64,000 nucleotides of DNA from Pseudomonas laurylsulfativorans. Its GTDB lineage: Bacteria; Pseudomonadota; Gammaproteobacteria; Pseudomonadales; Pseudomonadaceae. The DNA lies in the NCBI RefSeq assembly GCF_002906155.1, contig NZ_MUJK01000016.1:60409-124408 (forward strand). Reading direction: 5' to 3'. Below, piece by piece: positions 16,998-25,560 of this stretch (its first letter is position 1; each line of letters starts with the position of its first letter). A model generated the notes under the pieces. It did not search any database and was not told the origin of the DNA. It saw only the letters and a program-made list of their open reading frames with translations. A program made the translations under genes and the position numbers.

Positions 16998-17024
16998 TAA
17001 AGTTTTCCAGGGAATGGCCGAAAC
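16998..17024 (+). promoter_or_regulatory. Sigma-28 (FliA) promoter of flgM
   Basis: TAAAGTTT-N11-GCCGAAAC is a near-perfect match to the FliA consensus TAAAGTTT-N11-GCCGATAA, and lies about 37 bp before the flgM ATG. It lets sigma-28 drive its own anti-sigma factor. A short palindrome (AGGCTCAT...ATGAGCCT, 16978-16997) directly precedes it and may end flgA transcripts. Confidence 0.85.
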
Positions 17025-17060
17025 CATGGCAAGCGTCCAAATTCCCAGAGGTTTTTTATC

Positions 17061-17387
17061 ATGGTCATCGATTTCAGCCGTTTGAACAGCTCCTCGTCCC
17101 TTACGGGTAGTACACGTACCAACGCCAGCAAGGACAGCGCCGAAACCGGCAAGTCCGCGCCGCTGGAGCCTGCGGCCGAACAGGTCGGTACCGTCAAAAG
17201 CGGGGAATCGGTACATCTGAGCAATGAGGCCCAGCAGTTGCAGAAGGTCACTGACACGCTGCGCGATCAGCCTGCCGTCGACAAAGCCCGCGTGGCCGAG
17301 TTGAAAGCAGCGATTGCCGATGGCAGCTATAAAGTCGACAGCAACCGTGTAGCCAGCAAACTGCTCAACTTCGAAGCCCAGCGCTAG
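17061..17387 (+). CDS. flgM: Anti-sigma-28 factor FlgM
   Basis: Binds FliA (sigma-28) until the hook is complete and is then exported through it. 108 residues, natively flexible, Ser/Thr-rich N-terminus. The C-terminal sigma-binding region is VHLSNEAQQLQKVTDTL, then VDKARVAELKAAIADGSYKVDSNRVASKLLNFE, which matches the family. Downstream of flgA and just ahead of flgN, with its own sigma-28 promoter. Confidence 0.95.
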   Translation: MVIDFSRLNSSSSLTGSTRTNASKDSAETGKSAPLEPAAEQVGTVKSGESVHLSNEAQQLQKVTDTLRDQPAVDKARVAELKAAIADGSYKVDSNRVASKLLNFEAQR

Positions 17388-17435
17388 GCCACCGCCGGCG
17401 CCAGGCTTTTGGACGCTTAAAACCCAAGGCCAGCC

Positions 17436-17903
17436 ATGCACGACACTAACTTACTGCAACTGATCACCGACGACTTTGCTCCAGCGCAACACTTGCTGGA
17501 ATTACTGCAGACCGAATCTCTCGCATTGCATGGCCGCGACATGCCATTGCTCGAGGACATCCTGGCGCAGAAACAGGCATTGGTCGTTTTGCTCGAACAG
17601 CATGGCCGCAAGCGCAGTGAAATTCTCGCCAGTCTCAATCTGCCGACCAACCGTGGCGGTCTTGAGCAATTGGCCAGCCAGTCGAACATTGGCGACCAGC
17701 TGCTGGCGCAAAGTGACGTGCTGTCCGATCTCTTGGCCCAGTGCCAGGCCATCAACGGCAACAACGGTCAGTCGATTCTCACTCAGCAGGCCGCTACGGC
17801 TACCCAGCTGAGAATCCTCACCGGCGGTGAAACCCCGGCGCTTTACGATGCCAGCGGAACATTCTCCAAGCTTGCTAAGCCGCGGCCGCTCAGTCAGGCT
17901 TAG
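17436..17903 (+). CDS. flgN: Flagellar export chaperone FlgN
   Basis: Cytoplasmic chaperone for the hook-filament junction proteins FlgK and FlgL. 155 residues, mostly helical (LLQLITDDFAPAQHLLELLQTESLALHGRD...LLEDILAQKQALVVLLEQHGRKR), as in the family. It lies 48 bp after flgM and 93 bp before the YcgR-like gene. The C-terminus (YDASGTFSK) is the variable, disordered tail. Confidence 0.9.
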   Translation: MHDTNLLQLITDDFAPAQHLLELLQTESLALHGRDMPLLEDILAQKQALVVLLEQHGRKRSEILASLNLPTNRGGLEQLASQSNIGDQLLAQSDVLSDLLAQCQAINGNNGQSILTQQAATATQLRILTGGETPALYDASGTFSKLAKPRPLSQA

Positions 17904-17996
17904 GCCGCTCGATGAGCCCGCTCTATCCAAGACGCGAAAGATGCTGGCAAAATGCTGGCCAGCCGTAGTCAAAATTTGTCTGGAGATTGATTAACC

Positions 17997-18743
17997 GTGT
18001 CCAATGCCTTATCCGTGGATGATGCTCCGCAGTCACCCAAGGTGCTCTCCACGCCCTTGGAAATCTCCAGCAACCTGCGCCAGCTGCTCGAAAGCCATGA
18101 CCCGCTGATCATCACGTTCCACGAGCGCAGCCAGCGCTTCCAGAGCTATCTGGTGGACCTGGACCGTGAAAGCAACATGATAGCCCTGGACGAAATGATC
18201 CCCCGCGATGGCGAACGCTACCTGATGGCGGGCGAACCATACAGGGTCGAAGGCTTCCACGAAGGCGTGCGGATCGCCTGGGAAAGCAACGGCCAATTGA
18301 CCATCGACGAATCCGGCGGCAGCCGCTGCTATCGCGGCACTCTGCCCGATGAAGTGTCGTACCACCAGCGCCGCAATGCGTTCCGCGCGGCGTTGAAGCT
18401 GGCACAACTGGTCAACGTCAATCTCGACGGCGAAAAGCTCAAGGCGCCCATCAGCGGCAAGCTGCTGGATATTTCCGCTACCGGGTGCAAATTGCGTTTC
18501 GACGGCGACATCACCGGCAGCCTGCAACTCGGCCAGGTATACGACCGCTTCAACGCCGACCTGCCCTTTGGCAAGATGACCGCTCCGGTCGAGTTGCGTT
18601 ATCTGCACTTCGAAGAAAAGATCTCCACCACCTTCGCCGGCGTTCGCTTCCACAATATGAGCGGGCTGGTGCAGCGCCAGGTCGAGCGCTTCGTCTACCA
18701 GTTGCAACGCGAAGCGCGTCGGTTCGACAAAGACGATCTCTGA
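17997..18743 (+). CDS. YcgR-like flagellar brake protein, PilZ domain
   Basis: c-di-GMP receptor of 248 residues that slows the flagellar motor. Start is GTG at 17997, preceded by GGAG. N-terminal YcgR domain (about 20-125), then a PilZ domain with the c-di-GMP signature RRNAFR (RxxxR, about residues 122-127) and DISATGCKLRF (about 158-168). Last gene of the flgA-flgM-flgN run, the same order as PA3350-PA3353. Known in P. fluorescens as FlgZ. Confidence 0.93.
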   Translation: MSNALSVDDAPQSPKVLSTPLEISSNLRQLLESHDPLIITFHERSQRFQSYLVDLDRESNMIALDEMIPRDGERYLMAGEPYRVEGFHEGVRIAWESNGQLTIDESGGSRCYRGTLPDEVSYHQRRNAFRAALKLAQLVNVNLDGEKLKAPISGKLLDISATGCKLRFDGDITGSLQLGQVYDRFNADLPFGKMTAPVELRYLHFEEKISTTFAGVRFHNMSGLVQRQVERFVYQLQREARRFDKDDL

Positions 18744-18757
18744 TAGAGCGCTTCAAC

Positions 18758-18796
18758 AAAAAACGGGCAGTCCCTTGCGGTGACTGCCCGTTTTTT
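18758..18796. terminator. Bidirectional terminator, ycgR-like / MFS
   Basis: AAAAAACGGGCAGTC-loop-GACTGCCCGTTTTTT between two convergent genes; strong stem with A and T tracts on both sides. Confidence 0.92.
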
Positions 18797-18806
18797 ATGT
18801 CCTGAT

Positions 18807-20192
18807 TTAAGGCCTGGCCTCGCTGAAGTTAGGGTCTCGCCCTGTATCAGGGTCTTGCGGTGGCTGATCGGTTTCAGCTTTGGTTACATCAGCCTCAGGC
18901 TCTGATTCAGGCTCTGACCCGGTACTCACCGGATTTTGCATCTGATCCTGCACCACCTGCTCATCAACACGCGGATCGAGGCAGGCCACCAGCGGTGAAC
19001 TCGTCATGTTGTCCGGCATGGCCACGTGATGCAGCGGCGCATCTTCCACCTGATGCAGGTTGGTCACGGCTTTCGGGCGAATCCGCCACACCAGCACCAA
19101 CGCAAAGAAACTGAAGAAGGCATAAAGCATCTGGCTGCCGAACAGCTTCATCAGCACACCAGCAACCAGCGGTCCGATACTCGCACCAACACCGTAGGTC
19201 ACCAGCAACATCGCCGTCAGGGACACCCGGCGATCGCCTTCGACGTGGTCGTTGGAGAACGCCACCGCCAACGGGTACAGGCAGAACTGCACCAGCGAAC
19301 AAATAAACCCGGCGATAAACAGCACCTCCAACGGCACCTGCGGCATGATCGCCAGCGGCAGTGCAGCGAGGGCCAGGCTGAAAGCAAAACTGCGGATCAA
19401 CACAGCCCGATCGTAGCGGTCGGACAGCCAGCCCAACGGCCACTGCACCAGCAACCCGGCAAAAATGCAGCTACCCATGAACAGACCGACCTGCTCCGTG
19501 GATAACCCTTGTTGCGAGGCATACAGCGGCGCCAGACCATAGAACGAACCGACGATCAGGCCCGCCCCGAGCACCGTACTCAATGACTGTGGCACGCGCT
19601 TGATAAAGAACCGGGGTTCCATGGGGGCCGGATGCAAGGGCGCCGGGTGGATCCGTCGGGTCAACGCCACCGGTACCAGGCACAGGGCAAAACACAGGGC
19701 GACCAGCATCAGAAGTTCCAGCCCCAGCGCCGGGTGCATGACCAGAATCAGTTGCCCCATCACCAGGCCCAGGTAAGAAGCGATCATGTAACCGCTGAAC
19801 ACCAACCCGCGCTGTTTGGCCTCGGCCTGTTCGTTCAGCCAGCTCTCGATCACCATGTACTGGCACATCATGCCAAGACCGACGATCACCCGCAGGAATA
19901 GCCAGGCCGGCAGCCAATCGATCAGGCCATGCCCCAACACCGCCGCGCCGACGATCCCGGCACAGGCCGAGTAGGCCCGGATATGCCCGACCCGGGCAAT
20001 CAACCGGTGACCGATCTTGCCTCCCAGCACCAGGCCGAAGTAGTTGGCGGCCATCAACGCACCGACCCACAGGCTGTCGACATGGTCGGCTGCCAGGCGC
20101 AGGCCCAGGTAGGTACTCAACAGGCCCGAGCCGATCAACATCATCAGCGAGGCGAAATACAGCGCTCGAAAGGATTTCCAGATTTGGCGCAT
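18807..20192 (-). CDS. MFS transporter
   Basis: Integral membrane transporter, 461 residues with about 12 hydrophobic segments (for example YFASLMMLIGSGLLSTYLGL at the start, then LVGALMAANYFGLVLGG-like second helix). It has an unusually polar, Glu/Pro/Asp-rich C-terminal tail of about 60 residues (SEPESEPEADVT) that should be cytoplasmic. It resembles the YcaD-like branch of the superfamily. The substrate cannot be told from sequence. It lies alone between the flagellar run and the glutamine-synthetase-like gene, 70 bp from the latter. Confidence 0.85.
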   Translation of the reverse strand: MRQIWKSFRALYFASLMMLIGSGLLSTYLGLRLAADHVDSLWVGALMAANYFGLVLGGKIGHRLIARVGHIRAYSACAGIVGAAVLGHGLIDWLPAWLFLRVIVGLGMMCQYMVIESWLNEQAEAKQRGLVFSGYMIASYLGLVMGQLILVMHPALGLELLMLVALCFALCLVPVALTRRIHPAPLHPAPMEPRFFIKRVPQSLSTVLGAGLIVGSFYGLAPLYASQQGLSTEQVGLFMGSCIFAGLLVQWPLGWLSDRYDRAVLIRSFAFSLALAALPLAIMPQVPLEVLFIAGFICSLVQFCLYPLAVAFSNDHVEGDRRVSLTAMLLVTYGVGASIGPLVAGVLMKLFGSQMLYAFFSFFALVLVWRIRPKAVTNLHQVEDAPLHHVAMPDNMTSSPLVACLDPRVDEQVVQDQMQNPVSTGSEPESEPEADVTKAETDQPPQDPDTGRDPNFSEARP

Positions 20193-20262
20193 CGGCGTTC
20201 CGAGCGGCTCCTTGCAGTGAGAATCGGCTATCGCTAAACGATAGCCGGATGTCGACGGATCG

Positions 20263-21609
20263 TCAGGCCTGGGCTGCTAAAACACGCCGTTCCCAGGGAG
20301 TAATTTCATCGTAGAAGCTGGTCAGTTCCAGGGTCTTCGAAGCGATGTAGCCTTCGATGAATTCCGCGCCGAACAGTTCCTTGGCCAACTGGCTACGTTT
20401 CAGACGCTCAAGTGCCGCATGCAAGGTACACGGCAACGAAAGATTGTCCGGCACTTCGAACTCACCCTGGATCGGCGCGCTCGGTTCCAGTGCGTTCTCG
20501 ATGCCATGCAAGCCTGCCGCGAGGCTCGCGGCAATCGCCAGATACGGGTTGGCATCGGCTCCAGGCAAACGGTTCTCGACCCGACGGGCCACCGGCAAAC
20601 TGGCCGGAATACGCAGGCCGGCCGCCCGGTTGTCGTGGGACCAGCAGGCATTATTCGGCGAGGCGTATGGGTGGCACAAGCGCTGATAGGAGTTCACGTT
20701 CGGCGCAAACAACGCGGTGAAATCGGCCATGCAAGCTTGCTGACCGGCAATGAAGTGGCGGAAGGTGGCCGTCTCCTGCCCCGCCTCATCGCTGAACACG
20801 TTACGCCCGGAATCAATTTCGATGACACTTTGGTGGATGTGCATCGAACTGCCCGGCGTATGCGCCAGCGGCTTGGCCATGCACACCACGCTCAGGCCGT
20901 GCTTGAGGGCAACTTCCTTGAGCAAGTGCTTGAACAGGAACGTCTGGTCGGCCAGCAACAGCGGATCACCATGCAGCAGATTGATCTCGAACTGACTCAC
21001 GCCCATTTCGTGCATGAACGTATCGCGCGGCAGCCCCAAGGCCGCCATGCACTCGTAGACCTCATTGAAGAAGGGGCGCAGCCCATTGTTGGAGCTGACG
21101 CTGAACGCCGACTGACCGTCCTCGCGACGACCGTCCAGCCCCAGTGGTGGCTGGAACGCCTGAGTCGGGTCGGTATTGGGGGCGAAGACAAAAAACTCGA
21201 GCTCAGTTGCCACCACTGGTGCCAGGCCGCGAGCTGCGTAACGGGCGATTACCGCCTTGAGCTGGCCACGGGTCGACAGATTGGAACTGGTAGTCGTGCC
21301 CAGTTCATCCGCGTCACAAATGGCGAAGGCCCGCGGTGGATGGCTCCAGGGCAGACGGTGAATTTGTGCAGGGTCCGGGATCAGCGCCAGATCACCATCA
21401 TCGCTGCCGTAAAAACGTGCCGGCGGATATCCGCCCATGATGCATTGCAGCAGCACACCCCGCGCCAGCTGCAAACGTCGACCGTCGAGAAACCCCTCGC
21501 TGGTCATCACTTTGCCCCGTGGTACGCCGTTCAGATCCGGCGTGACACATTCAACTTCATCAATGCCCGTCAATCGCTGCGCGAGTGAACTCAGGCCAAC
21601 GGTCGTCAT
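20263..21609 (-). CDS. Glutamine synthetase family protein (gamma-glutamylpolyamine synthetase type)
   Basis: 448 residues of the GS III/PuuA branch, which ligates glutamate to amines such as putrescine in polyamine breakdown. Catalytic pieces are present: ATELEFFVF, SQFEINL, PGSSMHIHQS, NRAAGLRIPAS and ENRLPGADANPYLA. The N-terminus has the beta-grasp region with PDLNGVPRGK. Monofunctional nitrogen-assimilating GS is unlikely, because the adenylylation Tyr loop (NLYDLP) is absent. Exact amine substrate is not determinable. No polyamine genes flank it, so the physiological role is inference. Confidence 0.85.
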   Translation of the reverse strand: MTTVGLSSLAQRLTGIDEVECVTPDLNGVPRGKVMTSEGFLDGRRLQLARGVLLQCIMGGYPPARFYGSDDGDLALIPDPAQIHRLPWSHPPRAFAICDADELGTTTSSNLSTRGQLKAVIARYAARGLAPVVATELEFFVFAPNTDPTQAFQPPLGLDGRREDGQSAFSVSSNNGLRPFFNEVYECMAALGLPRDTFMHEMGVSQFEINLLHGDPLLLADQTFLFKHLLKEVALKHGLSVVCMAKPLAHTPGSSMHIHQSVIEIDSGRNVFSDEAGQETATFRHFIAGQQACMADFTALFAPNVNSYQRLCHPYASPNNACWSHDNRAAGLRIPASLPVARRVENRLPGADANPYLAIAASLAAGLHGIENALEPSAPIQGEFEVPDNLSLPCTLHAALERLKRSQLAKELFGAEFIEGYIASKTLELTSFYDEITPWERRVLAAQA

Positions 21610-21708
21610 GACGCTATCCTTGTTATTGTGCGGGCCGCGAACGGCGACCGTACAAAATAGGCTCCACGTGTTCGGAATATCAAGCAGCGTCGATAAATAT
21701 GCTGCCGC

Positions 21709-22401
21709 TCAGGGCAGGTAAAGACGGAACAACCCACCGCCCAACGGACCACCATTGCTGATTTCGGTACGCCCGCCGACGCCGTTGCGTTGATGCAACG
21801 CGGCGATGCGCCCGGCAAAGTACAGGCCCAACCCGGTGCTGCCGGTGGTTTGATTGATGCCCTGCACATAATCGTCCTGACGCTCGATCATCTGCGCCGG
21901 ATACCCCTGGCCATCGTCATTGATGGTCAACACCAGTTGCCCGGCTTCGTCGCTGACGCTGATCAGAACGGCGTGCTGTGCAAAACGGATGGCGTTGTTG
22001 ATGCAATTGGCCAATACCGACGCGATCAACTCACGGTCGAAGAAACCCAGCGGGCTCAGCGGGTCCACTTCATAGGTGGCCATGATGCCGCGGCTGGCGA
22101 ACACTTCCTGATGGCAAGCCAGTTGCGCTTCGATGAAGTCGTCTAGTTCATGGTAGGCCGGCTGCAACGGCAATTGGTTGACGCCGAGCTTATACAGCCC
22201 CAGCAACTGCACCAGCATGCCGTTGAGGTGGGCGAACTCGAAGTCGATCACGCCCTGCTCCGGCGTCTGTTGCGCCGATTCCGACAATCGCGCCAGCCAC
22301 TGGCTGTGGGCCTGCATCAGCATGGCCAGCGAGTTCTTCATGTCGTGCACGGTAGAAGCGATCACCGTGGAGAAATCCAGTGCCTGCTCATTGTCATTCA
22401 T
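21709..22401 (-). CDS. Soluble sensor histidine kinase paired with TPR response regulator
   Basis: 230 residues without obvious TM segments, so cytoplasmic. The H-box is STVHDMKNSLAML (His about 19), very near the N-terminus with no sensory domain before it. The C-terminal HATPase has NCINNAIRFA, INDDGQGYP and GSTGLGLYFA. Its start overlaps the stop of the response regulator by 4 bases (ATGA), so the two are translated together. With no sensor domain of its own it may act as a kinase or phosphatase for the partner in response to protein-protein contact; this is inference. Confidence 0.85.
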   Translation of the reverse strand: MNDNEQALDFSTVIASTVHDMKNSLAMLMQAHSQWLARLSESAQQTPEQGVIDFEFAHLNGMLVQLLGLYKLGVNQLPLQPAYHELDDFIEAQLACHQEVFASRGIMATYEVDPLSPLGFFDRELIASVLANCINNAIRFAQHAVLISVSDEAGQLVLTINDDGQGYPAQMIERQDDYVQGINQTTGSTGLGLYFAGRIAALHQRNGVGGRTEISNGGPLGGGLFRLYLP

Positions 22402-24002
22402 TGGCCAAACGCCTTGCTTTTAAGCTTCTGAAAACGCGGGTAGCGCGCGTCGGAGTCGGGCATCAGGCCGACCATTTTCAGGCAGGTCCGGCATTCTTCC
22501 AGCTCGGCCGAAGGCGCACTGGTATCGGTGCCGTGCAACAACGACTGCGCCAGGTTCAGGGCGATACTGATGTTCTTCGGTTGCATCGCCAGGGCTTTGC
22601 GAAATACCTGCCGGGCCTCCACCAGATTGCCGGTCTTGTAAACGCGCACACCCTGACGGTTGAGTTCCGCGGCGGCGTTGCCGGAATTGAGGATGCTCGG
22701 GTCGTCGGTCTGCTTGGCGATGCCCTTCATGACCGCCGGATCGTCGCCGTAGATTTCCACGCAGTTTTTCAACATCGCAGTGCCGGCTTCGGTCTGCCCG
22801 AGCATTTTCAGCTGCTTGGCCACCAGCAACGCCGCTTCAGCGCTCATGAATTGCTCCATGCCATCGAGGCGTAACAGTGCCTGCTCGGTGAGCTTGTCGG
22901 CCGTTTCCGCATCGTTGATCAGCATGCTGGTGGCTTTCATCAAGCGCGCACGGATTTGCAGGCCAGGGTCGCCAGGGTTGTCCTTGGCCACTGCGCTCAG
23001 CGTGGTATTGATTTCCAGTCGGGTGCGGGTATCCAGCCCCCTGTCGCTGCCCTTGCTGATCAAGGCATGCGCCAGTCCGAGGTTGCTTTCAGGATCCTTG
23101 AAACGTGACTGCGCGCCTTGGGCTACAGCCTGGCGATAGGCTTTGGAGGCGGTGTCAAAGTCCTCGTTGGTCATCGCCAGCTTGCCGAGCATTGCTTGCC
23201 GGCGCACCGCCAGCGGCGACAGGCGAATCGCCTCTTCCAGAACGCGCTGCGCACCCTTGGTGTCCCCTTCGGCGACCAGCACGTCAGCCATCCCGTCATA
23301 CAGCGACGGCATCATCGGGAAGACTTTCAGGGCTTTCTCGTAAATGCCTTTGGCCTGCGCGACCTGGCCGCGCTTGAACAGCAACTTGCCCAACCCGGCA
23401 AACGCCCAAGGCAACGGGCGGTCGGCGATGATGCCGTCGTACAGCCGCTCCAGTGCTTCGTTCTGATTCAGGTCGCGCAAGGCATCGGCACGATAGCGCA
23501 GGCACAGGGGCGAATAACGGATGTCTTGCTTGCACAGGGTGATGCAGGCGTTGAGCACCTCCATCGGCTTGCCGCGGTCGAGGGCCTGCAGGATCGGCTT
23601 GAGCAAGGTCTTGCGCTGCTCCAGGCGCTCCAGGCGCTGGGCCAGGCTGGAACGGTTGAACGGCTTGGTCAGGTAGGCATCAGGCTCGTGCTCCAGCGCA
23701 CTGAGCACCATGGCCTGGCTGGTTTCGGCGGTGACCATGACGAACACCGATTCATGGCTGATCAGCTTTTCTTCCATCAGGTCTTCGAGCACCTGCTGGC
23801 CGTTCTTCTTGCCGTCACCCAGATGAAAATCCTGCAGGATGAAATCGTAGGCCTTCTGCGAGCACATTTTCAGCGCCTGTTCGCCGGTATCGGCAGTGTC
23901 CACTTCCTTGACGCCCAGCTCGCGCAGCATCGACCTGACCGAACTGCGAAAGTCCGAGAAATCATCGACGATCAAAAAACGCTTTTGGTGATACGACAGC
24001 AT
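22398..24002 (-). CDS. Response regulator with C-terminal TPR-like repeats
   Basis: 534 residues from the ATG at 24002 (MLSYHQKRFLIVDD). Receiver domain with phospho-acceptor Asp58 (FILQDFHLGDG) and Lys in AYLTKPFN, then an output region of about 400 residues made of helical TPR-like pairs (AFAGLGKLLFKRGQVAQAKGIYEKALKVFP; VYKTGNLVEARQVFRKALAMQP). There is no DNA-binding domain, so the output is probably protein binding. It precedes and overlaps the soluble kinase gene. An alternative upstream start at 24134 lacks support. The pathway it controls is unknown. Confidence 0.88.
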   Translation of the reverse strand: MLSYHQKRFLIVDDFSDFRSSVRSMLRELGVKEVDTADTGEQALKMCSQKAYDFILQDFHLGDGKKNGQQVLEDLMEEKLISHESVFVMVTAETSQAMVLSALEHEPDAYLTKPFNRSSLAQRLERLEQRKTLLKPILQALDRGKPMEVLNACITLCKQDIRYSPLCLRYRADALRDLNQNEALERLYDGIIADRPLPWAFAGLGKLLFKRGQVAQAKGIYEKALKVFPMMPSLYDGMADVLVAEGDTKGAQRVLEEAIRLSPLAVRRQAMLGKLAMTNEDFDTASKAYRQAVAQGAQSRFKDPESNLGLAHALISKGSDRGLDTRTRLEINTTLSAVAKDNPGDPGLQIRARLMKATSMLINDAETADKLTEQALLRLDGMEQFMSAEAALLVAKQLKMLGQTEAGTAMLKNCVEIYGDDPAVMKGIAKQTDDPSILNSGNAAAELNRQGVRVYKTGNLVEARQVFRKALAMQPKNISIALNLAQSLLHGTDTSAPSAELEECRTCLKMVGLMPDSDARYPRFQKLKSKAFGQ

Positions 24003-24274
24003 CGAAGATTTCCAGGCAATTAAGAAGAAGAACCCAAAGGCAAATTCACGGACGGACTCAGCTTCGCAGCCCTTTATTTGGCAAGCAGATGATAGCTGGT
24101 AGCCCTTAGCCATCAAACACCTTCTCATCGCCAATCAGCACACGCACTGACCGCCACAGACGAAGAAGCTCGTAACTGTCCGGGTTATCGGCCAGCCATG
24201 GCATTCCCTTGAGAACCTCCCTCAACGCTCACTCTGAATATGTGAAGGCATTACTGAAAACGAGACATCGCGCA
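24003..24274. other. Intergenic region upstream of the TPR response regulator
   Basis: About 270 bp with no open reading frame worth calling. It should hold the promoter of the kinase/regulator operon (minus strand). I see no clear palindrome or sigma-54 site in it. Confidence 0.4.
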
Positions 24275-24315
24275 CAAAAAAGCCCCACCGGAATCAAATT
24301 TCCGATGGGGCTTTT
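24275..24315. terminator. Terminator after tRNA-Arg(CCU)
   Basis: AAAAAAGCCCCACCGGAA-loop-TTCCGATGGGGCTTTT: long stem with one G-U/A-C imperfection, 27 bp past the tRNA 3' end on the minus strand. Confidence 0.85.
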
Positions 24316-24341
24316 CTGGACAGCAAAGCGCTGATGAATGA

Positions 24342-24418
24342 TGGTGTCCCAGGGCAGGTTCGAACTGCCAACCTTCCCCTTAGGAGGGGGATGCTCTATC
24401 CAATTGAGCTACTGAGAC
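24342..24418 (-). tRNA. tRNA-Arg (CCU anticodon)
   Basis: 77 nt on the minus strand. Acceptor GTCTCAG pairs with CTGGGAC, anticodon loop CTCCTAA with anticodon CCU, T-loop TTCGAAC, and encoded CCA end. It reads the rare AGG codon. tRNA-Arg(CCU) genes are common integration sites, but no integrase is near it. Confidence 0.97.
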
Positions 24419-24710
24419 ACAAGTCGGCTGCGAAAAAACGCGGCGCGATGAACGGCGTGCATGTTAACGGCCGGGCCTGCATTTGTCATGTCGTCCGTAG
24501 GGCTTTTTAAGTGTAGGCAGACGCCTCAGCCGGGCGTGGACTTGTTTACCGTGCAAATTGCATCACTGCAAAAAGCCATCAATGCAAAATGCAAGATCGA
24601 ACTTTCGCGAAAATAGTTTAATTCATTGTTTTTAAAGAATTTAATTGCCGATAGACTCTGGCATGCGAGCTGCTTCAGCTGTTCTTCACAGAACAACGGA
24701 GGCCCGCCTC
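24419..24710. other. AT-rich intergenic region before a small-protein pair
   Basis: 292 bp, noticeably AT-rich in its second half (TTCGCGAAAATAGTTTAATTCATTG... around 24602-24640). It should carry promoters for the tRNA and the small protein at 24711. I cannot assign a defined site. Confidence 0.35.
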
Positions 24711-24944
24711 ATGAACCGCACCCTTTTACTCTCGAATGCAATCGCCCTGACGGTTTTGCTGGGTTTTCATTTTAGCCCCGGGAGCGGTGCTACGCAGGTT
24801 GCCCAGCGAATGCCGCATTACCTTCAACTGCAGAAAGCGCCGCAGTTGGCCGTAATGAGCGACCAGCACGGCTTTGTCAGCCAGGAGGTCATTGAGGAAA
24901 ACATCCCGGTGCCGACCCCGCCTGCCGAACGTTTGGTTTTTTGA
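24711..24944 (+). CDS. Hypothetical small exported or membrane-anchored protein
   Basis: 77 residues starting at the ATG at 24711, which follows GGAGG. The N-terminus is a signal-anchor (NRTLLLSNAIALTVLLGFHF), followed by a polar tail ending in IPVPTPPAERLVF. I do not recognise the family. The stop codon overlaps an in-frame ATG of the next gene, suggesting the two are cotranscribed. Small length and simple composition limit confidence. Confidence 0.6.
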   Translation: MNRTLLLSNAIALTVLLGFHFSPGSGATQVAQRMPHYLQLQKAPQLAVMSDQHGFVSQEVIEENIPVPTPPAERLVF

Positions 24945-24967
24945 ATGACCCCCACCAGGAGCACAGC

Positions 24968-25147
24968 ATGTCCAAATCAGCCGCGAGTTTCTTCATCCTC
25001 GCCTTGTTGAGCGGCATTTTTCATCTGGCATTGACCCAGGACATGGTCGTCACCCTCCCCCTGATCGCCTGCGGTGTATTCACCGCTCTGTTCGTGCTCG
25101 CATTGATTGCCGGGCGCAAGATCAAGTTTGATCCGGTTTTGCGTTAA
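24968..25147 (+). CDS. Hypothetical small inner-membrane protein
   Basis: 59 residues with two predicted TM helices (AASFFILALLSGIFHLALTQ and LPLIACGVFTALFVLALIAG) and a basic C-terminus (GRKIKFDPVLR). The ATG at 24968 follows CAGGAG at good spacing; an ATG at 24941 overlapping the upstream stop is the alternative start. No recognised family. The pairing with the upstream small protein is probably an operon. Confidence 0.6.
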   Translation: MSKSAASFFILALLSGIFHLALTQDMVVTLPLIACGVFTALFVLALIAGRKIKFDPVLR

Positions 25148-25217
25148 TCCCGGCAAGGCAGATCTGGCGCAAGGGTCTGCCATCCATCCTCAATTGCCCC
25201 TATCTATACGACTTCCT

Positions 25218-25448
25218 CTAGTAAATCGGCCATTTGCCACTATTCTGTAGTGGTAAGGAACAGTGATCGAGTGCGTTGTTTCTGCGTTCGGAAGCCTTTC
25301 GTCGGGCGGAGAAAGCGCTAAGCGATATGGCCCGGTCGAACTTTTCAAACCAGTCCGCATTTCTGATAATTGGTGCTGGCAGAACGCCTTTATCCAGTTC
25401 AATATTTGTCACAGAATTGACGCCAAGGATCTGGCTGGCTTGAGGCAT
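25218..25448 (-). pseudogene. Possible AlpA/MerR-like HTH fragment in the amrZ upstream region
   Basis: A 76-codon frame on the minus strand has GAGG eight bases before its ATG. Its middle (ASQILGVNSVTNIELDKGVLPAPI...ADWFEKFD) resembles the helix-turn-helix of AlpA-like regulators (LGV...GxLPxPI...W). The rest is not conserved-looking, and it covers the probable amrZ promoter. It is either a decayed regulator or chance similarity. Confidence 0.25.
25338..25366 (+). promoter_or_regulatory. Candidate AlgU (sigma-22/sigma-E-like) promoter of amrZ
   Basis: GAACTT followed by N17-18 and TTCTGA at 25361 approximates the AlgU consensus (GAACTT-N16/17-TCTGA) about 195 bp before amrZ. A weaker second candidate is GAACAT-N16-TCCTA at 25477-25503. 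In P. aeruginosa amrZ is transcribed from an AlgU promoter; which of these is used here is not decided. Confidence 0.45.
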
Positions 25449-25560
25449 GATGCGCGCCTCTATATCAATTCAGGTTGAACATTTGGTCAGAGCGCTTGTC
25501 CTACCAGACATCCTGCGGCCAATCCCGAAAACCGCTCCCCTGAACTAACCGGTTAAATAT

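Noticed and set aside
25263..25478. A 71-residue plus-strand frame upstream of amrZ
   Set aside because: No ribosome site or family resemblance; overlaps the probable amrZ promoter.
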